Source of the DNA: an uncultured bacterium
GTDB lineage: Bacteria; Desulfobacterota; BSN033; UBA1163
Assembly: GCA_938045955.1 (NCBI GenBank)
Contig: CALIBK010000042.1
Location: 1-48,105 of the forward strand
DNA length: 48,105 nt
Reading direction: 5' to 3'
Shown here: piece by piece, positions 46,760-48,105 of the stretch
Numbering within the stretch: the stretch's first letter is position 1
How the letters are laid out: every line of letters begins with the position of its first letter
Translations under genes and position numbers: made by a program
The notes under the pieces: generated by a model
The model's database searches: none
Told to the model about the DNA's origin: nothing
Seen by the model: only the letters and a program-made list of their open reading frames with translations

Positions 46760-48073
46760 TCAGGGAATCAGATTCAAATCTCCAGTAAAGGCAGCTTCAA
46801 GGACGGGTTTCATCAACCGTTCCACATCTCCTTTTTCGGGGTCCATGGGAATAGGCATGTTCTGGAGTTTCATTTTGAGTTGAGGATTTTTGGCTGCAAC
46901 GAGCATACGTTCGATATGGCTCCGTGAGGCTCCAGCCTCCTGTAATGCGGTGGGGAAATTGAGATCCTTAGCAAATGCAATCATTCCTTTAGCCACCGTA
47001 AGCCCCAGAGGTCTCCCTTCTAATCGATCCAGATCTTCTTGAATATAACCTGCCTCTTTTAAAATAGCCCCGATGACCCTGAGTTGATCCTGGATAACCG
47101 AAGAAAAGAGGACAGTATAATAAGGATTGAGCAGGGCACAGGCCCTTCCGTGGGTCAATATATCAACCAATGAGAAACTCCCAAGATGAGGTCCACTCGT
47201 TCCCCCCAGCATAATAGCGTATCCTCCTAAATCTGTTCCCAATCCAAGGGCAATTCTCCCTTCTAAATCTCTTTTCTCCTTTTTTACCCGTTGAAGGCCA
47301 TAAATAATTAATTTGATGCATAGTTCAGCTACCTCTTTAATCTTCTCGTACTCCTGGCCTTTCGCTCCCATAAAGACTTCCCAGGCATGGGCAAATCCAT
47401 CCAATCCACCGTCCAAGGTAAGGCTCTGGGGGGAATCCAGAGTAATTTTATAATCGAACAACGATGCTGGAGGGATAATCGCCTCATCTACGATCAGTTT
47501 CTTCTGGCCTGTGAGGAGATCAGTAATATTGGAATATTTTGTTAAATGGGCCGCTGAACTTGAAGCGGTCTGAACAGCAATGACCGGCATCACCTTTTTT
47601 CCTGTTTTCTCCATGAGCTTGGTCACCAAACCGGTTCCAAAAAAAGGCTCAATGGAATCGGCCTCCTCTGATGAAACCTCTAAGATTTCAGAAACCTCTT
47701 GAGGAGTATAAGAATTAAGAATGGCTGCTGCTTTTGCCGCATCAATGGTACTCCCCCCTCCAAGGGCCACCATCGCATCTACTTTGAACCGAGCCGCTTG
47801 TAGGCCGATCCGATAGACATCTTCCCTGGGAGCATTTGGCCTTGCTCCTTTAATAAGGATGAAATTTAACCCGTGGTTCTTTAAACTTTCCTTGATTTGA
47901 TTAAGTGGACTTTCAACCCATGGATGGCCCAATCCTGTCACTATGAAGATGACCCTTCGGCCAAAGGGAGCCGTCATTTTCCCAACAAGATTTAAAACAT
48001 CCTCTCCAAATATATAGGAGTCTCCCTTCCAATCAAGCAGAATCTTTTTGGCTCTCTCCATTACTTCTTTCAT
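46760..48073 (-). CDS. Iron-containing alcohol dehydrogenase
   Basis: Group-III (Fe-ADH) oxidoreductase. NAD(P)-binding GGGSTIDAAK (about 105-114) and the metal-binding region DGGLDGFAHAWE plus GPHLGSFSLVDILTHGRACA, with the expected Asp and His ligands, are present. The 437-aa length is slightly longer than usual. The first ATG (48085) is part of the SD; ATG 48073 follows GGAGGGG and is the likely start. A TATAAA-like -10 lies within the last 30 bases of the window, so the promoter is only partly visible. It is 41 nt upstream of larA and probably in one operon with it, suggesting hydroxyacid or alcohol metabolism; the substrate is unknown. Confidence 0.92.
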   Translation of the reverse strand: MKEVMERAKKILLDWKGDSYIFGEDVLNLVGKMTAPFGRRVIFIVTGLGHPWVESPLNQIKESLKNHGLNFILIKGARPNAPREDVYRIGLQAARFKVDAMVALGGGSTIDAAKAAAILNSYTPQEVSEILEVSSEEADSIEPFFGTGLVTKLMEKTGKKVMPVIAVQTASSSAAHLTKYSNITDLLTGQKKLIVDEAIIPPASLFDYKITLDSPQSLTLDGGLDGFAHAWEVFMGAKGQEYEKIKEVAELCIKLIIYGLQRVKKEKRDLEGRIALGLGTDLGGYAIMLGGTSGPHLGSFSLVDILTHGRACALLNPYYTVLFSSVIQDQLRVIGAILKEAGYIQEDLDRLEGRPLGLTVAKGMIAFAKDLNFPTALQEAGASRSHIERMLVAAKNPQLKMKLQNMPIPMDPEKGDVERLMKPVLEAAFTGDLNLIP

Positions 48074-48105
48074 ATTCCCCTCCATTTTTTATAATAATCG
48101 ACTTT

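Overview
The window (about 45% GC by eye) reads as chromosomal core genome of a Gram-negative anaerobe, most likely a Desulfobacterota (former Deltaproteobacteria) relative. The support is gene content and order: an LPS-export block (kdsD-lptC-lptA-lptB) running into rpoN-hpf-ptsN-hprK-rapZ-PTS genes, a complete Mla lipid-transport operon, adenosylcobalamin-dependent (oxygen-independent) ribonucleotide reductase, MEP-pathway isoprenoid genes, and several enzymes of the type shared with Archaea and thermophiles (ApgM phosphoglycerate mutase, short adenosylhomocysteinase, a GMP synthase lacking the glutaminase domain). The taxonomic call is inference; there is no rRNA gene here. I see no IS element, prophage, CRISPR array or recognisable defence system.

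Layout. 1-4.3 kb: the 3' part of an MFS transporter (+), then a minus-strand run nfu-nrdJ-ispE-tRNA-Gln. 4.4-6.0 kb: a cysteine-rich 61-aa protein whose leader carries a cyclic-dinucleotide (GEMM-I/c-di-GMP-I) riboswitch and an intrinsic terminator, then trxB. 6.1-10.2 kb: plus-strand ndk-rlmN-mtnP-Mut7-C-rsmD-coaD. 10.2-13.9 kb: PAC2 protein, purC, a CDP-alcohol phosphatidyltransferase and ispG. 14.0-37.0 kb: a long, almost gapless minus-strand run, in transcription order zinc ribbon-recG-aminotransferase-hom-thrC-response regulator-acuC-like-apgM-pyrG-kdsD-lptC-lptA-lptB-rpoN-hpf-ptsN-hprK-rapZ-EIIA(Man)-HPr-ptsI-metK-ahcY. 37.1-42.1 kb: plus-strand mlaE-F-D-C-A, a PilZ protein and a GMP synthase ATP-PPase. 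42.1-43.3 kb: a patch of small uncharacterised genes. 43.3-48.1 kb: tRNA-Leu, ilvD (+), and larA with an iron-type alcohol dehydrogenase (-).

How the genes fit together. The 14-28 kb run joins Kdo synthesis (KdsD, with PyrG supplying CTP), LPS transport to the outer membrane (LptC, LptA, LptB), sigma-54, and a PTS that has HprK, HPr, enzyme I and two EIIA proteins but no sugar permease in view, so it is probably regulatory. MetK, AhcY and MtnP cover the S-adenosylmethionine cycle. Hom, ThrC and the aminotransferase serve the aspartate family. Mla proteins maintain outer-membrane lipid asymmetry. A c-di-GMP-type riboswitch and a PilZ receptor in one window indicate active cyclic-dinucleotide signalling.

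Points most worth attention: the riboswitch-controlled cysteine-rich protein; the lptA-lptB junction, where LptB has no AUG, GUG or UUG in the expected place; apparently leaderless promoters directly in front of mlaE and ispE; sigma-54-like promoters; and the small-gene patch near 42-43 kb. Most of the window is ordinary housekeeping.
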